From assembly GCF_007827975.1 (NCBI RefSeq), contig NZ_VITT01000019.1: DNA of 64,000 bases, one strand, 5' to 3'. Source of the DNA: Nitrospirillum viridazoti (GTDB lineage Bacteria; Pseudomonadota; Alphaproteobacteria; Azospirillales; Azospirillaceae). How positions within the stretch are numbered: position 1 is the stretch's first letter; each line of letters starts with the position of its first letter. Both the position numbers and the translations under genes were made by a program. This document shows, in pieces, positions 24,810 through 33,102 of the stretch. The notes beneath the pieces are model-generated. The model saw nothing but the letters and a program-made list of their open reading frames with translations. It had not been told where the DNA came from and ran no database searches.

Positions 24810-26279
24810 ATGAAGAAACTGCTGACCTCCGTGGCCGTCGTGGCCCTGGTCTATCTGGCAAGCCCCCTGTCCCGGCCGCTGGACGCCAAGCCGCCGATCA
24901 AGGCGGAAACCTACAAGCAGCTGGAACTGTTCACCGAAGCGTTCGAGCGGGTGAAGTCCGACTATGTCGAGGAGGTGCCGGACGACCAGTTGGTCGAGGC
25001 CGCCATCAACGGCATGCTGGCCTCCCTCGACCCGCACTCGAACTTCATGAACAAGAAGAATTGGGAGGACATGCAGGTCCAGACCAAGGGCGAGTTCGGC
25101 GGCCTGGGCCTGGAGGTCACGGAAGAGAACGGCGTGGTCAAGGTGATCTCGCCCATCGACGACACCCCGGCCTCCCGCGCCGGCGTGCAGCCTGGCGACT
25201 ACATCACCCACCTGAACGACGAAGCCATCGTGGGCCTGGGCCTGAACGAGGCGGTGGAGAAGATGCGCGGCGCCCCGGGCACCGACATCAAGGTGACCAT
25301 CCACCGCAACAACGTGCCCCAGCCGCTGAATTTCACCCTGACCCGCGCGGTCATCAAGGTGCAGTCGGTGCGGTGGCGGGTCGAGGGCAATGTCGGCTAC
25401 ATCCGCCTGTCCGGCTTCACCGAGCAGACCCAGGTCGGCCTGGACAAGGCCCTGGCCGGCATCCAGAAGGAGCTGGGCGACAAGGTCGTGGGCTATGTGC
25501 TGGACCTGCGCAACAACCCCGGCGGCCTGCTGGACCAGGCCATCTCGGTCAGCGACACCTTCCTGGAGCGGGGCGAGATCGTCTCCACCCGCGGCCGCCG
25601 CCCGGACCAGGGCGAGCGCTACAACGCCAAGCCGGGCGACGCCGTCCACGGCCTGCCCCTGGTGGTGCTGATCAACGGCGGTTCCGCCTCGGCCTCGGAA
25701 ATCGTGGCCGGCGCGCTGCAGGACCACAAGCGCGCCATCCTCATGGGCACACAGAGCTTCGGCAAGGGCTCGGTCCAGACCCTCATGCCCATGCCCGGCG
25801 GCAACGCCATGAAGCTGACCACGGCGCGCTACTACACGCCCTCCGGCCGGTCCATCCAGCAGCTGGGCATCACCCCGGACATCGAGGTCCAGCAGGCCAA
25901 GGTGGAAGAGGTGGCCGCGCCCGCCGGCGTCATCCGCCGGCGCGAGGCCGACCTGCCGCATGCCCTGCGCAACACCGATCCGGGCGCCAAGCAGCCGGCC
26001 AAGCCGGACGACGCCAAGGACAAGACCTCGGAAAAGGCTCCGGACGCGAAAGCGCCCGACGGCAAGACCCCCGACAACAAGGGGGTTGGCGCCGACAAGG
26101 CCAAGGTCGATTCCAAGACCCAGGATCCGAAGGCAGGCACCAAGGGCCAGGACGCGCCCGGCACGCCGGTGCCACCGGCCGCCACCGGCGACGCCACGCC
26201 CCAGGATTACCAGCTGACCCGCGCCCTGGACCTGCTGCGCGGCCTGTCGCTGTTGCAGCAGTCCAAGGCCACCAACTGA
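24810..26279 (+). CDS. ctpA: S41 family carboxyl-terminal processing peptidase
   Basis: A 489-residue exported serine protease of the CtpA/Prc type. Residues 1-22 are a signal or anchor; a PDZ domain (about 95-170) contains GLGLEVTEENGVVKVISPID; the catalytic core has the nucleophile Ser in GSASASEIV (291-299) and general-base Lys319 in SFGKGSVQT. After residue ~385 comes a low-complexity Lys/Asp/Pro/Ala tail of about 80 residues, ending in a conserved-looking DYQLTRALDLLRGL. It probably trims envelope proteins near EnvC. AAGG-type Shine-Dalgarno sequence precedes ATG at 24810. Confidence 0.94.
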   Translation: MKKLLTSVAVVALVYLASPLSRPLDAKPPIKAETYKQLELFTEAFERVKSDYVEEVPDDQLVEAAINGMLASLDPHSNFMNKKNWEDMQVQTKGEFGGLGLEVTEENGVVKVISPIDDTPASRAGVQPGDYITHLNDEAIVGLGLNEAVEKMRGAPGTDIKVTIHRNNVPQPLNFTLTRAVIKVQSVRWRVEGNVGYIRLSGFTEQTQVGLDKALAGIQKELGDKVVGYVLDLRNNPGGLLDQAISVSDTFLERGEIVSTRGRRPDQGERYNAKPGDAVHGLPLVVLINGGSASASEIVAGALQDHKRAILMGTQSFGKGSVQTLMPMPGGNAMKLTTARYYTPSGRSIQQLGITPDIEVQQAKVEEVAAPAGVIRRREADLPHALRNTDPGAKQPAKPDDAKDKTSEKAPDAKAPDGKTPDNKGVGADKAKVDSKTQDPKAGTKGQDAPGTPVPPAATGDATPQDYQLTRALDLLRGLSLLQQSKATN

Positions 26280-26350
26280 CGACACCCTCGAGCGGATCGC
26301 GGAAATGGAATCGCTTTGCAGCGTGACTCCGCTCGTTGAACAAGCATTTG

Positions 26351-26388
26351 GGAGCCGAGTGCGTTTCTGATTGAACGCACTCGGCTCC
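26351..26388. repeat. Perfect 15-bp inverted repeat
   Basis: GGAGCCGAGTGCGTT (26351-26365) and AACGCACTCGGCTCC (26374-26388) are exact complements around an 8-base loop TCTGATTG. It lies in the 129-base gap between the S41 protease and the deacetylase gene, both plus strand. No T run follows, so it is not a standard intrinsic terminator; it could be an attenuator, mRNA-stability hairpin or palindromic repeat element. Confidence 0.75.
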
Positions 26389-26408
26389 AGCCAACCGACG
26401 GGGACCCC

Positions 26409-27731
26409 TTGGCCGCCCTACCCACCCGCCTGAAGGCCTTGGTCTCGCGCCCGAGCACGCCACGCAAGACCAAGCCTGCCAAGGCGGGAAAGACAACAAA
26501 ACGCAAGAAGGGCGGCGATGACGACGCCTTCGAGGCGCTGCTGGCCGGCGCGGACGAGGATGCGTCCGCCGATGTGCTGGCGGCACGTCTGGGCGTGCCC
26601 AAGCGCGCCGGCCGCGCCGGGGCGGCGGCGGCCACCGGACCGGCCGGAGACGACGCTGAAAAGCCCCGGCGACGGCTGAACCTGTTCGCCGTAGCCGTGG
26701 CCCTGACGGTGCTGGCCGTGGCGGGCACAGTCGCCTGGCTGGCGGCCACAGCGGAGGAGACGGCGGCGGCGCGGCGCAAGGCCGCCATCCTGGCCGACAT
26801 CCCCGTCACCCTGCCCCAGGGTGGTGCCCGCCCGGTGGAGGCCCCGCACGCGGCCGCCCCGGCGGCGGAGGGTGCCGCCAAGCCCGCGGCCCCACACGAC
26901 CCCGACCCCATGGACGTGGCCGTCAAGCTGGCCCCCAGCCGCAACGACGACCTGCTGGAAAAGACCCGCGCCGGCTATCTGCCGCGCATGCCGGCCAAGG
27001 GGCCCGCGCCCTGGCAGGCCTACAGCCGGCCCTTCCCCCAGGATGACAAGCGCCCGCGCATCGCCCTGGTGATGGCTGACCTGGGCTGGTCGCCCACCGC
27101 CCTGGAAAAGGTGCTGGCCCGCATGCCGGCCGCCGTCACCCTGGCCTTCGCCGCCGGCGCCCCCAACCTGCAGAAGGCGGTGGACCAGGCGCGCGGCGAT
27201 GGGCACGAGGTGCTGCTGCAGGTGCCGATGGAGCCGCAGGGCTTCCCCCAGAACGACCCCGGCCCCGGCACCCTGCTGACCAGCCTGCCGGATGAGAAGA
27301 ACGTGGACCGGCTGGAAACGGCCATGGCCAGCGCCACCGGCTATGTCGGCCTGACCAACCTCACCGGCACCAAGTTCCTGGCCAGCCACGACAGCCTGCA
27401 GACGGTGCTGCGCCAGGTGCAGCGGCGCGGCCTGATCTATGTCGACAGTTGGCCCACCACCGCCAGCCAGGCCACCCGCATCGCCACCCAGCTGGGCCTG
27501 CCCCGGGCCGTGTCCGACGTGCAGGTGGACCGGGCGCCGTCCGACGCGGGCGTCGCCGCCCAACTGGCGGAACTGGAACGGCTGGCCAAACTCAACGGCA
27601 TCGCCGTGGGCTATGCCCAGCCCTATCCCGTGACGCTGGAAGGCATCGCGCGCTGGGCCGTGGGCCTGCGCGACCGGGGCATCGTCCTGGCGCCGGTCAC
27701 GGCGGTGGTCAACCGCCAGGCGGATCGGTGA
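26409..27731 (+). CDS. Divergent polysaccharide deacetylase family protein
   Basis: A 440-residue protein with a basic cytoplasmic N-terminus (PRKTKPAKAGKTTKRKK), one membrane segment at about 94-114, a Pro/Ala-rich linker and a periplasmic domain (about 215-435) of the YibQ-type divergent polysaccharide deacetylase family: PRIALVMADLGWSPTALEK, VLLQVPMEPQGFPQNDPGP and GLIYVDSWPTTAS. Catalytic activity of this family is not proven. It regularly follows the S41 protease in related genomes, suggesting a cell-wall role. The start is probably TTG at 26409, with GACGGGGA upstream. Its 3' end overlaps the end of convergent parE by 23 bases. Confidence 0.87.
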   Translation: MAALPTRLKALVSRPSTPRKTKPAKAGKTTKRKKGGDDDAFEALLAGADEDASADVLAARLGVPKRAGRAGAAAATGPAGDDAEKPRRRLNLFAVAVALTVLAVAGTVAWLAATAEETAAARRKAAILADIPVTLPQGGARPVEAPHAAAPAAEGAAKPAAPHDPDPMDVAVKLAPSRNDDLLEKTRAGYLPRMPAKGPAPWQAYSRPFPQDDKRPRIALVMADLGWSPTALEKVLARMPAAVTLAFAAGAPNLQKAVDQARGDGHEVLLQVPMEPQGFPQNDPGPGTLLTSLPDEKNVDRLETAMASATGYVGLTNLTGTKFLASHDSLQTVLRQVQRRGLIYVDSWPTTASQATRIATQLGLPRAVSDVQVDRAPSDAGVAAQLAELERLAKLNGIAVGYAQPYPVTLEGIARWAVGLRDRGIVLAPVTAVVNRQADR

Positions 27732-28035
27732 GCAGAGCGGGCAGATCCCGACGGCCATCAATGACGCGAACGATATCCACGCGTTCGACGGGCCCGTCGT
27801 TCGTGTCGGGATAAGTCTCGAAAAGAATCAGATACGCCCCTTCAACAAGCACGCGGGCGCTCGGACGGATGTCAGGGCGGCGCACCCCCATGCGAGGAAA
27901 TGTCGCCAGCCGGCCGATGCGGACGCCAATGGCACGGAGAACCCGGGTTGCCGCCGCAGGATTGTCGATCGCAATCGATAACCAAATATCTTCCAGGTCG
28001 CGTGCAACGGCAGGCGATTGGTAGATAGGGATCAT
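27709..28035 (-). CDS. parE: ParE/RelE family toxin
   Basis: A 108-residue type II toxin of the RelE/ParE superfamily: VARDLEDIWLSIAIDNPAAA in the helical hairpin, IGRLATFPRMGVRRPDIRP in the middle and LVEGAYLILFETYP in the strands. ParE toxins poison DNA gyrase whereas RelE proteins cleave mRNA; sequence points to ParE. It is translationally coupled to the antitoxin (ATGA overlap). Its last 23 bases overlap the convergent deacetylase gene, and its tail DPPGG may derive from that overlap. Confidence 0.9.
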   Translation of the reverse strand: MIPIYQSPAVARDLEDIWLSIAIDNPAAATRVLRAIGVRIGRLATFPRMGVRRPDIRPSARVLVEGAYLILFETYPDTNDGPVERVDIVRVIDGRRDLPALLTDPPGG

Positions 28036-28307
28036 TCGGCGTGGGTCTTGCCCAAACGCGCCTGAGCGGCGGCAATCGTTCGCTCAATATCAAAGGGTTC
28101 CGCGGCGCCGCTGGCCTTGCCTTCATCCCAAAGCTGACGCAAACGGCGAACGTCCTGCTGCCGAAGTTCACGTTTGAATTGCCAATCGCGAACCGCTTCC
28201 CGGATGATTTCGCTGGTCGTCGCATATTCGCCAGCCTCGACAGCCGTCCGCAGGGCGGCGACCTGTTCCACCGTGAGGGCGACGCTGACTTTCTGTACCT
28301 CGGCCAT
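28032..28307 (-). CDS. parD: ParD-like antitoxin
   Basis: A 91-residue antitoxin with a ribbon-helix-helix N-terminus (VSVALTVEQVAALRTAVEAG, then YATTSEIIREAVRDW) and a C-terminal arm that should wrap the toxin. It binds ParE and represses its own promoter. ATG at 28307 has a strong AGGAGG upstream. A near-consensus sigma-70 promoter overlaps an inverted repeat just upstream, as expected for autoregulation. Confidence 0.92.
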   Translation of the reverse strand: MAEVQKVSVALTVEQVAALRTAVEAGEYATTSEIIREAVRDWQFKRELRQQDVRRLRQLWDEGKASGAAEPFDIERTIAAAQARLGKTHAE

Positions 28308-28332
28308 CCTATGCCTCCTACACCAGGCGCCT

Positions 28333-28361
28333 ATTATCCTACTTGGTAGCAAGACTGTCTA
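28333..28361 (-). promoter_or_regulatory. Sigma-70 promoter of parDE
   Basis: Read on the minus strand, TAGACA (28361-28356) and GATAAT (28338-28333) are separated by exactly 17 bases. Each hexamer has five of six consensus bases. Transcription would start near 28326, giving a short leader with the AGGAGG ribosome site. Confidence 0.75.
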
Positions 28362-28363
28362 CC
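28345..28363. promoter_or_regulatory. Inverted repeat, likely ParD operator
   Basis: GGTAG (28345-28349) and CTACC (28359-28363) form an inverted repeat with a 9-base centre. It overlaps the -35 element and spacer of the parDE promoter, the expected place for ribbon-helix-helix autorepression. Confidence 0.55.
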
Positions 28364-28523
28364 GAGGCGGCGGATTGGCCTTCCAATTCGCCGTGCACCT
28401 TCAAGACGCCTTGACCTTCTGGCTACAGACCATCCCACCCCTACCCCCTTAAGGCCCATAGGCGTTCCGGGTCGCCATCGGCATCCTGGTCGGACCCTCA
28501 ACCGGCCCGATGGAGGAACCCGC

Positions 28524-29105
28524 ATGCCCCCCAAACGCATCCTGATGATCGTCGGCGATTTCGCCGAGGACTATGAGACCATGGTGCCCTTCCAGGCCCT
28601 GTCCATGGTGGGATACCAGGTGGACACGGTGGCGCCGGGCAAGCGGCCGGGCGACAAGATCGCCACCGCCATTCATGATTTCGAGGGCCACCAGACCTAT
28701 ACCGAGAAGCGCGGCCACGACTTCGCGCTGAACGCCGATTTCGAGAGTGTGAAGGCCGACGATTACGTGGCCCTGGTCATCCCCGGTGGCCGTGCGCCGG
28801 AGTTCCTGCGCCTGGACAGCCGCGTGCTGGCGCTGGTGAAGGCCTTCGCCGCCCAGGACAAGGCCATCGCCGCCGTCTGCCACGGCCCGCAGATCCTGGC
28901 CGCCGCCGGCGTGCTGTCCGGCCGCAAGGTCTCCGCCTACCCCGCCTGCCGGCCGGAGGTGACCCTGGCCGGCGGCGAGTACGCCGACATCCCCGTGGAT
29001 GGTGCCGTCACCGACGGCAAGCTGGTGACCGCCCCCGCCTGGCCCGCCCACGCCGCCTGGCTGGCCCAACTGCTGACGGTGCTGGGCGCGGAGATCAGGC
29101 TGTAG
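28524..29105 (+). CDS. DJ-1/PfpI family protein
   Basis: A 193-residue cytoplasmic protein of the DJ-1/ThiJ/PfpI superfamily, closest in pattern to PfpI/YhbO proteins described as proteases or glyoxal/methylglyoxal-handling enzymes. The nucleophile elbow is AAVCHGPQILAAAG with the conserved Cys-His pair, and VALVIPGGRAPEFLR supplies the other conserved loop. GGAGGAA precedes the ATG. It is monocistronic, with a GC-rich hairpin after the stop. Confidence 0.92.
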   Translation: MPPKRILMIVGDFAEDYETMVPFQALSMVGYQVDTVAPGKRPGDKIATAIHDFEGHQTYTEKRGHDFALNADFESVKADDYVALVIPGGRAPEFLRLDSRVLALVKAFAAQDKAIAAVCHGPQILAAAGVLSGRKVSAYPACRPEVTLAGGEYADIPVDGAVTDGKLVTAPAWPAHAAWLAQLLTVLGAEIRL

Positions 29106-29114
29106 GTAAGGCGA

Positions 29115-29147
29115 AGCCCCCGCGCCGGGCTCACCGGGGCGGGGGCT
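29115..29147 (+). terminator. GC-rich hairpin after the DJ-1/PfpI gene
   Basis: AGCCCCCGC and GCGGGGGCT form the stem, extended by CCGG/CCGG inside, ten bases after the stop codon. The sequence after it is only weakly T-rich (CGGTCTC). Confidence 0.55.
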
Positions 29148-29181
29148 CGGTCTCAATCCACATATGGGTGCCAACTCAACC

Positions 29182-29335
29182 CAGCGGCATGAGATCCCTT
29201 ATGCCGCTGTAGGCCCCAAGTGGGGCCGCCGGAGCCTTTCGGGGAACGGAGTGGACTGAAAGGCGAGGAAGCCAAGGGCGCGGATGCGCCCGCCCGGCGC
29301 TTGAGGGGGCGTTTGAGCGGTCACGATCAAACGCC
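29182..29335. repeat. Cluster of three hairpins between convergent genes
   Basis: Three perfect inverted repeats lie within 154 bases: CAGCGGCAT/ATGCCGCTG (29182-29209), GGCCCC/GGGGCC (29212-29227) and GGCGTTTGA/TCAAACGCC (29308-29335). They separate the convergent DJ-1/PfpI and CurA-like genes and may act as two-way terminators or be palindromic repeat elements. Confidence 0.65.
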
Positions 29336-29348
29336 ATGGCATTGGCCC

Positions 29349-30359
29349 TTACAGCTTCACCAGCGCCTTGCCCAGGTTCTTGCCCTGCAGCAGGCCGAGG
29401 AAGGCCGGCACGGCGTTTTCCAGGCCCTCGGTCACGTCTTCGCGATAGCGCAACTGGCCACTCTTCACCAGGGCGCCGACCTCTTCCAGGAAGGCGTCGT
29501 TGCGGTGCCAGTGGTCGGAAACGATGAAGCCCTGCACATGCAGCCGGCGGGTCAGGATGGCCGACAGCAGGGCCGGCGTCCGGTCCGGGCCGGGCGGCAG
29601 GGCGGTGTCGTTCAGGTTGCCGATACGGCCGCACAGCGGCACGCGGGCGAAGGTGTTCAGCAGATCGAACACGGCGTCGGCCACCCGGCCGCCGACATTG
29701 TCGAAATAGACGTCGACACCGTTGGGGCAGGCGGCGGCCAGCGCTTCCTTGAAATTCTCCGCCTTGTAGTCGACGCAGGCATCAAAGCCCAGCTCCTCCA
29801 CCACGAAGGCGCACTTCTCGGGCCCGCCGGCGATGCCGACGGCGCGGGCTCCCTTCAGCTTGGCCAGCTGGCCGACGACGGAGCCGACCGCACCGGCCGC
29901 GGCGGACACTACCACCGTCTCGCCCGCCTTGGGCTGGCCGATATCGTAGAGGCCGACATAGGCGGTCAGGCCCGGCATGCCCAGCACGCCCAGGGCCGTC
30001 GTTACCGGCAGGCCGTCGGTGTCCAACTTGTGCACCGACTTCGGCCCCGCGACGGCGTACTCCTGCCAGCCGGAATTGGACAGCACCAGATCACCCGCCT
30101 GGAAGCCGGGGACGTTGCTTTCCACCACCTCGCCGATGGTGCCACCCACCATGAGGCCACCCACCTCGATGGGCGGGGTGTAGGACTTGGCCGCGCTCAT
30201 GCGGGCGCGCATATAGGGGTCGAGAGAGAGCCACCGCGTCTTCAGCAGCATCTGGCCGGGCCCCGCCACGGGGATGGACGCTTGCTCCATCCCGAAGTTC
30301 TGTTCCGTCGGGAGCCCTTCGGGGCGCGAGGCCAGAACAATCCTGCGGTTCAGCGGCAT
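29349..30359 (-). CDS. CurA-like NADP-dependent oxidoreductase
   Basis: A 336-residue zinc-independent medium-chain dehydrogenase/reductase, of the group containing E. coli CurA and leukotriene B4 12-hydroxydehydrogenases, which reduce alkenal or alkenone double bonds with NADPH. The N-terminus has SLDPYMRARMS typical of the group; the nucleotide-binding segment AGETVVVSAAAGAVGSVVGQ is followed by GIAGGPEKC and a conserved DVYFDNVGG. AGAGGAAAG precedes ATG at 30359. It may detoxify reactive aldehydes, fitting the neighbouring DJ-1/PfpI gene. Confidence 0.93.
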   Translation of the reverse strand: MPLNRRIVLASRPEGLPTEQNFGMEQASIPVAGPGQMLLKTRWLSLDPYMRARMSAAKSYTPPIEVGGLMVGGTIGEVVESNVPGFQAGDLVLSNSGWQEYAVAGPKSVHKLDTDGLPVTTALGVLGMPGLTAYVGLYDIGQPKAGETVVVSAAAGAVGSVVGQLAKLKGARAVGIAGGPEKCAFVVEELGFDACVDYKAENFKEALAAACPNGVDVYFDNVGGRVADAVFDLLNTFARVPLCGRIGNLNDTALPPGPDRTPALLSAILTRRLHVQGFIVSDHWHRNDAFLEEVGALVKSGQLRYREDVTEGLENAVPAFLGLLQGKNLGKALVKL

Positions 30360-30671
30360 GTCTTTCCTCTTTTTCCTTCAGAAGGGGCGTCACCCTCTGC
30401 CGGGTGGTCCCCGTTTATTCGCTTGAGCCGGGCCTGTCGTCCGGGGCGCAAACCTTAGCCCAGGGTCCGGCACCCCGTGAAATGCCGTTGGCGCAACCCC
30501 CAACCCCACCGCCGGGGCCGGGTGGCGCGCCACCTGCGGCTGTCTTTCCCCGGGCGAATGCTGAAGGCGGCTTTATCGCAAGCGCACAAAAAATCCCGGC
30601 CGCGACGGGGCGGACCGGGACTTTTTCTGGCATGCGCCTAAGCTTTGAGTCGCCTCAAGCCGGATCAGGGA
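30360..30671. other. Intergenic region between CurA-like gene and phaR
   Basis: About 310 bases, Pro-codon-like and GC-rich, without a supported gene. Its right part holds the phaR terminator; its left part must hold the promoter of the minus-strand oxidoreductase gene. Confidence 0.5.
30594..30620 (-). terminator. Terminator downstream of phaR
   Basis: TCCCGG (30594-30599) and CCGGGA (30615-30620) form a stem extended inside by CC/GG. On the minus strand a run of six T (30593-30588) follows, making a good intrinsic terminator for phaR. Five T also follow on the plus strand, so it could work both ways. Confidence 0.75.
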
Positions 30672-31286
30672 TCAGTCCGGCTTGCGGGTCAGGCTGGTGA
30701 GGGAAACCAGCTGCTGCTGCAGCTCGTCCAGCCGCTTCTGCAGTTCGTCGAACTGGCCGCCGCCGCCGGCGGGCTTGGCCTTGGGCGCCTCGGCCGCCTC
30801 CGGTTTGCCGCCTTCAGCACCGGCAAGGGGGGAGAACATGCGCATGGCCCGTTCGAACATGGCCATGTTCTGCTTGCCCACTTCCTCGAAAGAGCCGAAG
30901 GGGAACATGCCGCCCAGCGTGCCCTGGAAGTAATCCCGCATCTTTTCGTGATTACGGGTGAAGGACTGCATGCTGTATTCCAGGTACTTCGGCACCATCC
31001 ATTGCATGTTGTCGCCATAGAGGCTGATCAACTGCCGCAGGAAGCCGATGGGCAGCAGGTTCTGCCCGCCCTTGGATTCCTCTTCCACGATGATCTGGGT
31101 CAGCACCGAGCGTGTGATGTCGTCACCCGTCTTGGCGTCGTAGACGACGAAGTCGGTGCCGTCCTTCACCATCTGGCACAGATGGTCCAGGGTCACGTAG
31201 GAGCTGGTAGCCGTATTGTAGAGACGCCGGTTGGCGTACTTCTTGATGGTGATCGGCGCGGGCTTGGGATCTTCTTTGTCGACCAT
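30672..31286 (-). CDS. phaR: Polyhydroxyalkanoate synthesis repressor PhaR
   Basis: A 204-residue regulator of PHA storage. The N-terminal PHB/PHA accumulation DNA-binding domain is typical: ITIKKYANRRLYNTATSSYV, then LDHLCQMVKDGTDFVVYDAK and GDDITRSVLTQIIVEEE. The C-terminal half binds PHA granules in known PhaR proteins and ends here with a short coiled coil (QFDELQKRLDELQQQL). ATG at 31286 gives the family start; the upstream frame is rejected. It is divergent from a PHA-synthase-like gene pair that it may repress. Confidence 0.95.
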   Translation of the reverse strand: MVDKEDPKPAPITIKKYANRRLYNTATSSYVTLDHLCQMVKDGTDFVVYDAKTGDDITRSVLTQIIVEEESKGGQNLLPIGFLRQLISLYGDNMQWMVPKYLEYSMQSFTRNHEKMRDYFQGTLGGMFPFGSFEEVGKQNMAMFERAMRMFSPLAGAEGGKPEAAEAPKAKPAGGGGQFDELQKRLDELQQQLVSLTSLTRKPD

Positions 31287-31449
31287 AGGCGGCGTTTCCC
31301 GGCGATGTTTATCACCCGCACAACGGGTGCACTGCACATAGCTAATCCATGCAGTGCGGAACGTGCAAGCATCCTGCCAAGAACCAATGCGCGTATGTCG
31401 TTCCGCCACCGCTTTGCCAGGCGGCGGCAGGGGGTGTAGATTGAGGCCC

Positions 31450-32031
31450 ATGCCCCGCGAAACCGACGCCCCACCGCCGCCGTCCGGCGCCCCGGAAGAC
31501 GAGGCCGCCCCCACCCCCGGCGAGCCGCCGAGCGTGGAGTCGCTGGCCCGCCGCTACCTGGACTTGTGGCAGGACCAGTGGGCCGCCATGGCCGCCGACC
31601 CCGACATGACCGGCGCGTTCGCCCGCCTGGTGCGCACGCTGGGCCAAGCCGCCGCCTGGACGGGCGGTGGGGGCCAGGCCACCTGGCCGGGCGGCAATCC
31701 TTTCACCGCCAGCGGCACGAATCCTGGGGCCGGCGCCTGGATGGGCGCACCCTTCTTCACCCCCGCCGCCTTCCCCTGGGGGCCCCATGCCAGCACACCA
31801 AGCACCACCGACCGGACCGGCCACGACGCCCCCGCCGAAGCCCCGCCAGGGCCCCCGCCCCCTGGCGACGCACCTGACGGCGGCGATGGCCGTCTTGCTG
31901 AACTCGCAGGCCGGATTGCCGCTCTTGAACGGCAGCTCGCCGATCTGGCGCAAGGAACTGGAGCCCAGGTGCCGCCAACTGCGCGCCGACCTCGCCGGCG
32001 TCGACCCGGAAGCGCTGAAAGCAGCGGTTGA
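31450..32031 (+). CDS. PhaE-like small protein overlapping PHA-synthase-like gene
   Basis: A 193-residue Ala/Pro/Gly-rich protein. SVESLARRYLDLWQDQWAAM resembles the N-terminal helix of PHA synthase accessory subunits (PhaE), and the end has a possible coiled coil (GRLAELAGRIAALERQLADL) and a basic RRPRRRRP tail. The family assignment is tentative. Its last ~245 bases overlap the next gene in another frame; high third-position GC follows this frame to about 31880 and then shifts to the other one. So it may end early in function, or a frameshift may join the two. Confidence 0.6.
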   Translation: MPRETDAPPPPSGAPEDEAAPTPGEPPSVESLARRYLDLWQDQWAAMAADPDMTGAFARLVRTLGQAAAWTGGGGQATWPGGNPFTASGTNPGAGAWMGAPFFTPAAFPWGPHASTPSTTDRTGHDAPAEAPPGPPPPGDAPDGGDGRLAELAGRIAALERQLADLAQGTGAQVPPTARRPRRRRPGSAESSG

Positions 32032-33061
32032 GCGCGAGACCCGGCGCCGACTCGACACGCTGCTGACCGGGCTGGAGCGCTACCGCCGCAACCCCTACCA
32101 GCGCGACGTCACCGACCCGCCCCCGGTGTGGACGGAGGGCAACAGCCGCCTGCTGGATTACAGCCTGCCCGGTGCCAAGGGTCCCGTGCTGCTGTTCGTG
32201 CCCTCGCTGGTCAACCGCGGCTATGTGCTGGACCTGTCGGCGCGCAAAAGCCTGGTGCGCTGGCTGGCCGCAAGCCATGAGGTCAAGGACGGCTTCCGCC
32301 CCCTGCTGCTGGACTGGGGCACGCTGGGCGCGGTGGAGCGGGGATTCGACCTCACCGACTATGTGGCCGGCCGCCTGGCCCGCGCCGTGGACGCCACGCG
32401 CGACCTGATGGGCCAGGCGCCGGCCCTGGTGGGCTATTGCATGGGCGGCACGCTGGCTGCGGCGGCTGCCGCGCTGCGGCCCGAGGCGTTGTCCGCCCTG
32501 GTGCTGCTGGCCGCCCCCTGGGACTTCCACGCCGACGACCCGGCCGCCGCCCTGCGCACGGCCGCTGTCCTACCCCTGGTGGAGCCGGCGCTGACCTGGC
32601 TGGGCGAACTGCCGGTGGATATGATCCAGTTCCTGTTCGCCGGGCTGGATCCGCTGCTGGCCCTGCGCAAGTTCAGCCGCTACGCCACCCTGGACCCGGA
32701 AAGCCAGGACGCCCAGGACTTCGTGGCGCTGGAGGATTGGCTGAACGATGGCGTGCCGCTGGCGGCCGCCGTGGCCCGGGAATGCCTGGGCGGCTGGTAC
32801 GGCCGCAACGATCCGGCGGAGGGCACGTGGCGGGTGGGCGGCCAAGCCATCGACGCCCGCGCCATCCGCCTGCCCACCCTGGCCATCATCCCCGCCCGCG
32901 ACCGAATCGTGCCGCCGGGCGCCGCCCGCGCCCTGATCGACGCCATCCCTGGCGGCGACCGGCTGGAACCCCGCCTGGGACACATCGGCATGGTGGTCAG
33001 CGCCGGCGCGCCGGAGCAGGTGTGGGCGCCGCTGGCCGGCTGGCTGAGGGCGCGCCTGTAG
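31787..33061 (+). CDS. PHA synthase-like alpha/beta hydrolase
   Basis: A 424-residue protein of the poly(3-hydroxyalkanoate) synthase superfamily. The lipase-like box is LVGYCMGGTLAAA with Cys218 in place of Ser, as in true PHA synthases; a late Asp (IIPARDRIVPPG) and His (RLGHIGMV) complete the triad. It is shorter than class I PhaC (~580 residues) and closer to class III PhaC. The conserved part begins near residue 24 (RPLATHLTAAM), so ATG at 31787 is used, although ATG at 31886 is possible. It overlaps the preceding gene in another frame and is divergent from phaR. Confidence 0.8.
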   Translation: MPAHQAPPTGPATTPPPKPRQGPRPLATHLTAAMAVLLNSQAGLPLLNGSSPIWRKELEPRCRQLRADLAGVDPEALKAAVERETRRRLDTLLTGLERYRRNPYQRDVTDPPPVWTEGNSRLLDYSLPGAKGPVLLFVPSLVNRGYVLDLSARKSLVRWLAASHEVKDGFRPLLLDWGTLGAVERGFDLTDYVAGRLARAVDATRDLMGQAPALVGYCMGGTLAAAAAALRPEALSALVLLAAPWDFHADDPAAALRTAAVLPLVEPALTWLGELPVDMIQFLFAGLDPLLALRKFSRYATLDPESQDAQDFVALEDWLNDGVPLAAAVARECLGGWYGRNDPAEGTWRVGGQAIDARAIRLPTLAIIPARDRIVPPGAARALIDAIPGGDRLEPRLGHIGMVVSAGAPEQVWAPLAGWLRARL

Positions 33062-33102
33062 GACGCGACTGGGTCCGCCCGCCGCTTGAGGGCATGCTTA
33101 AG

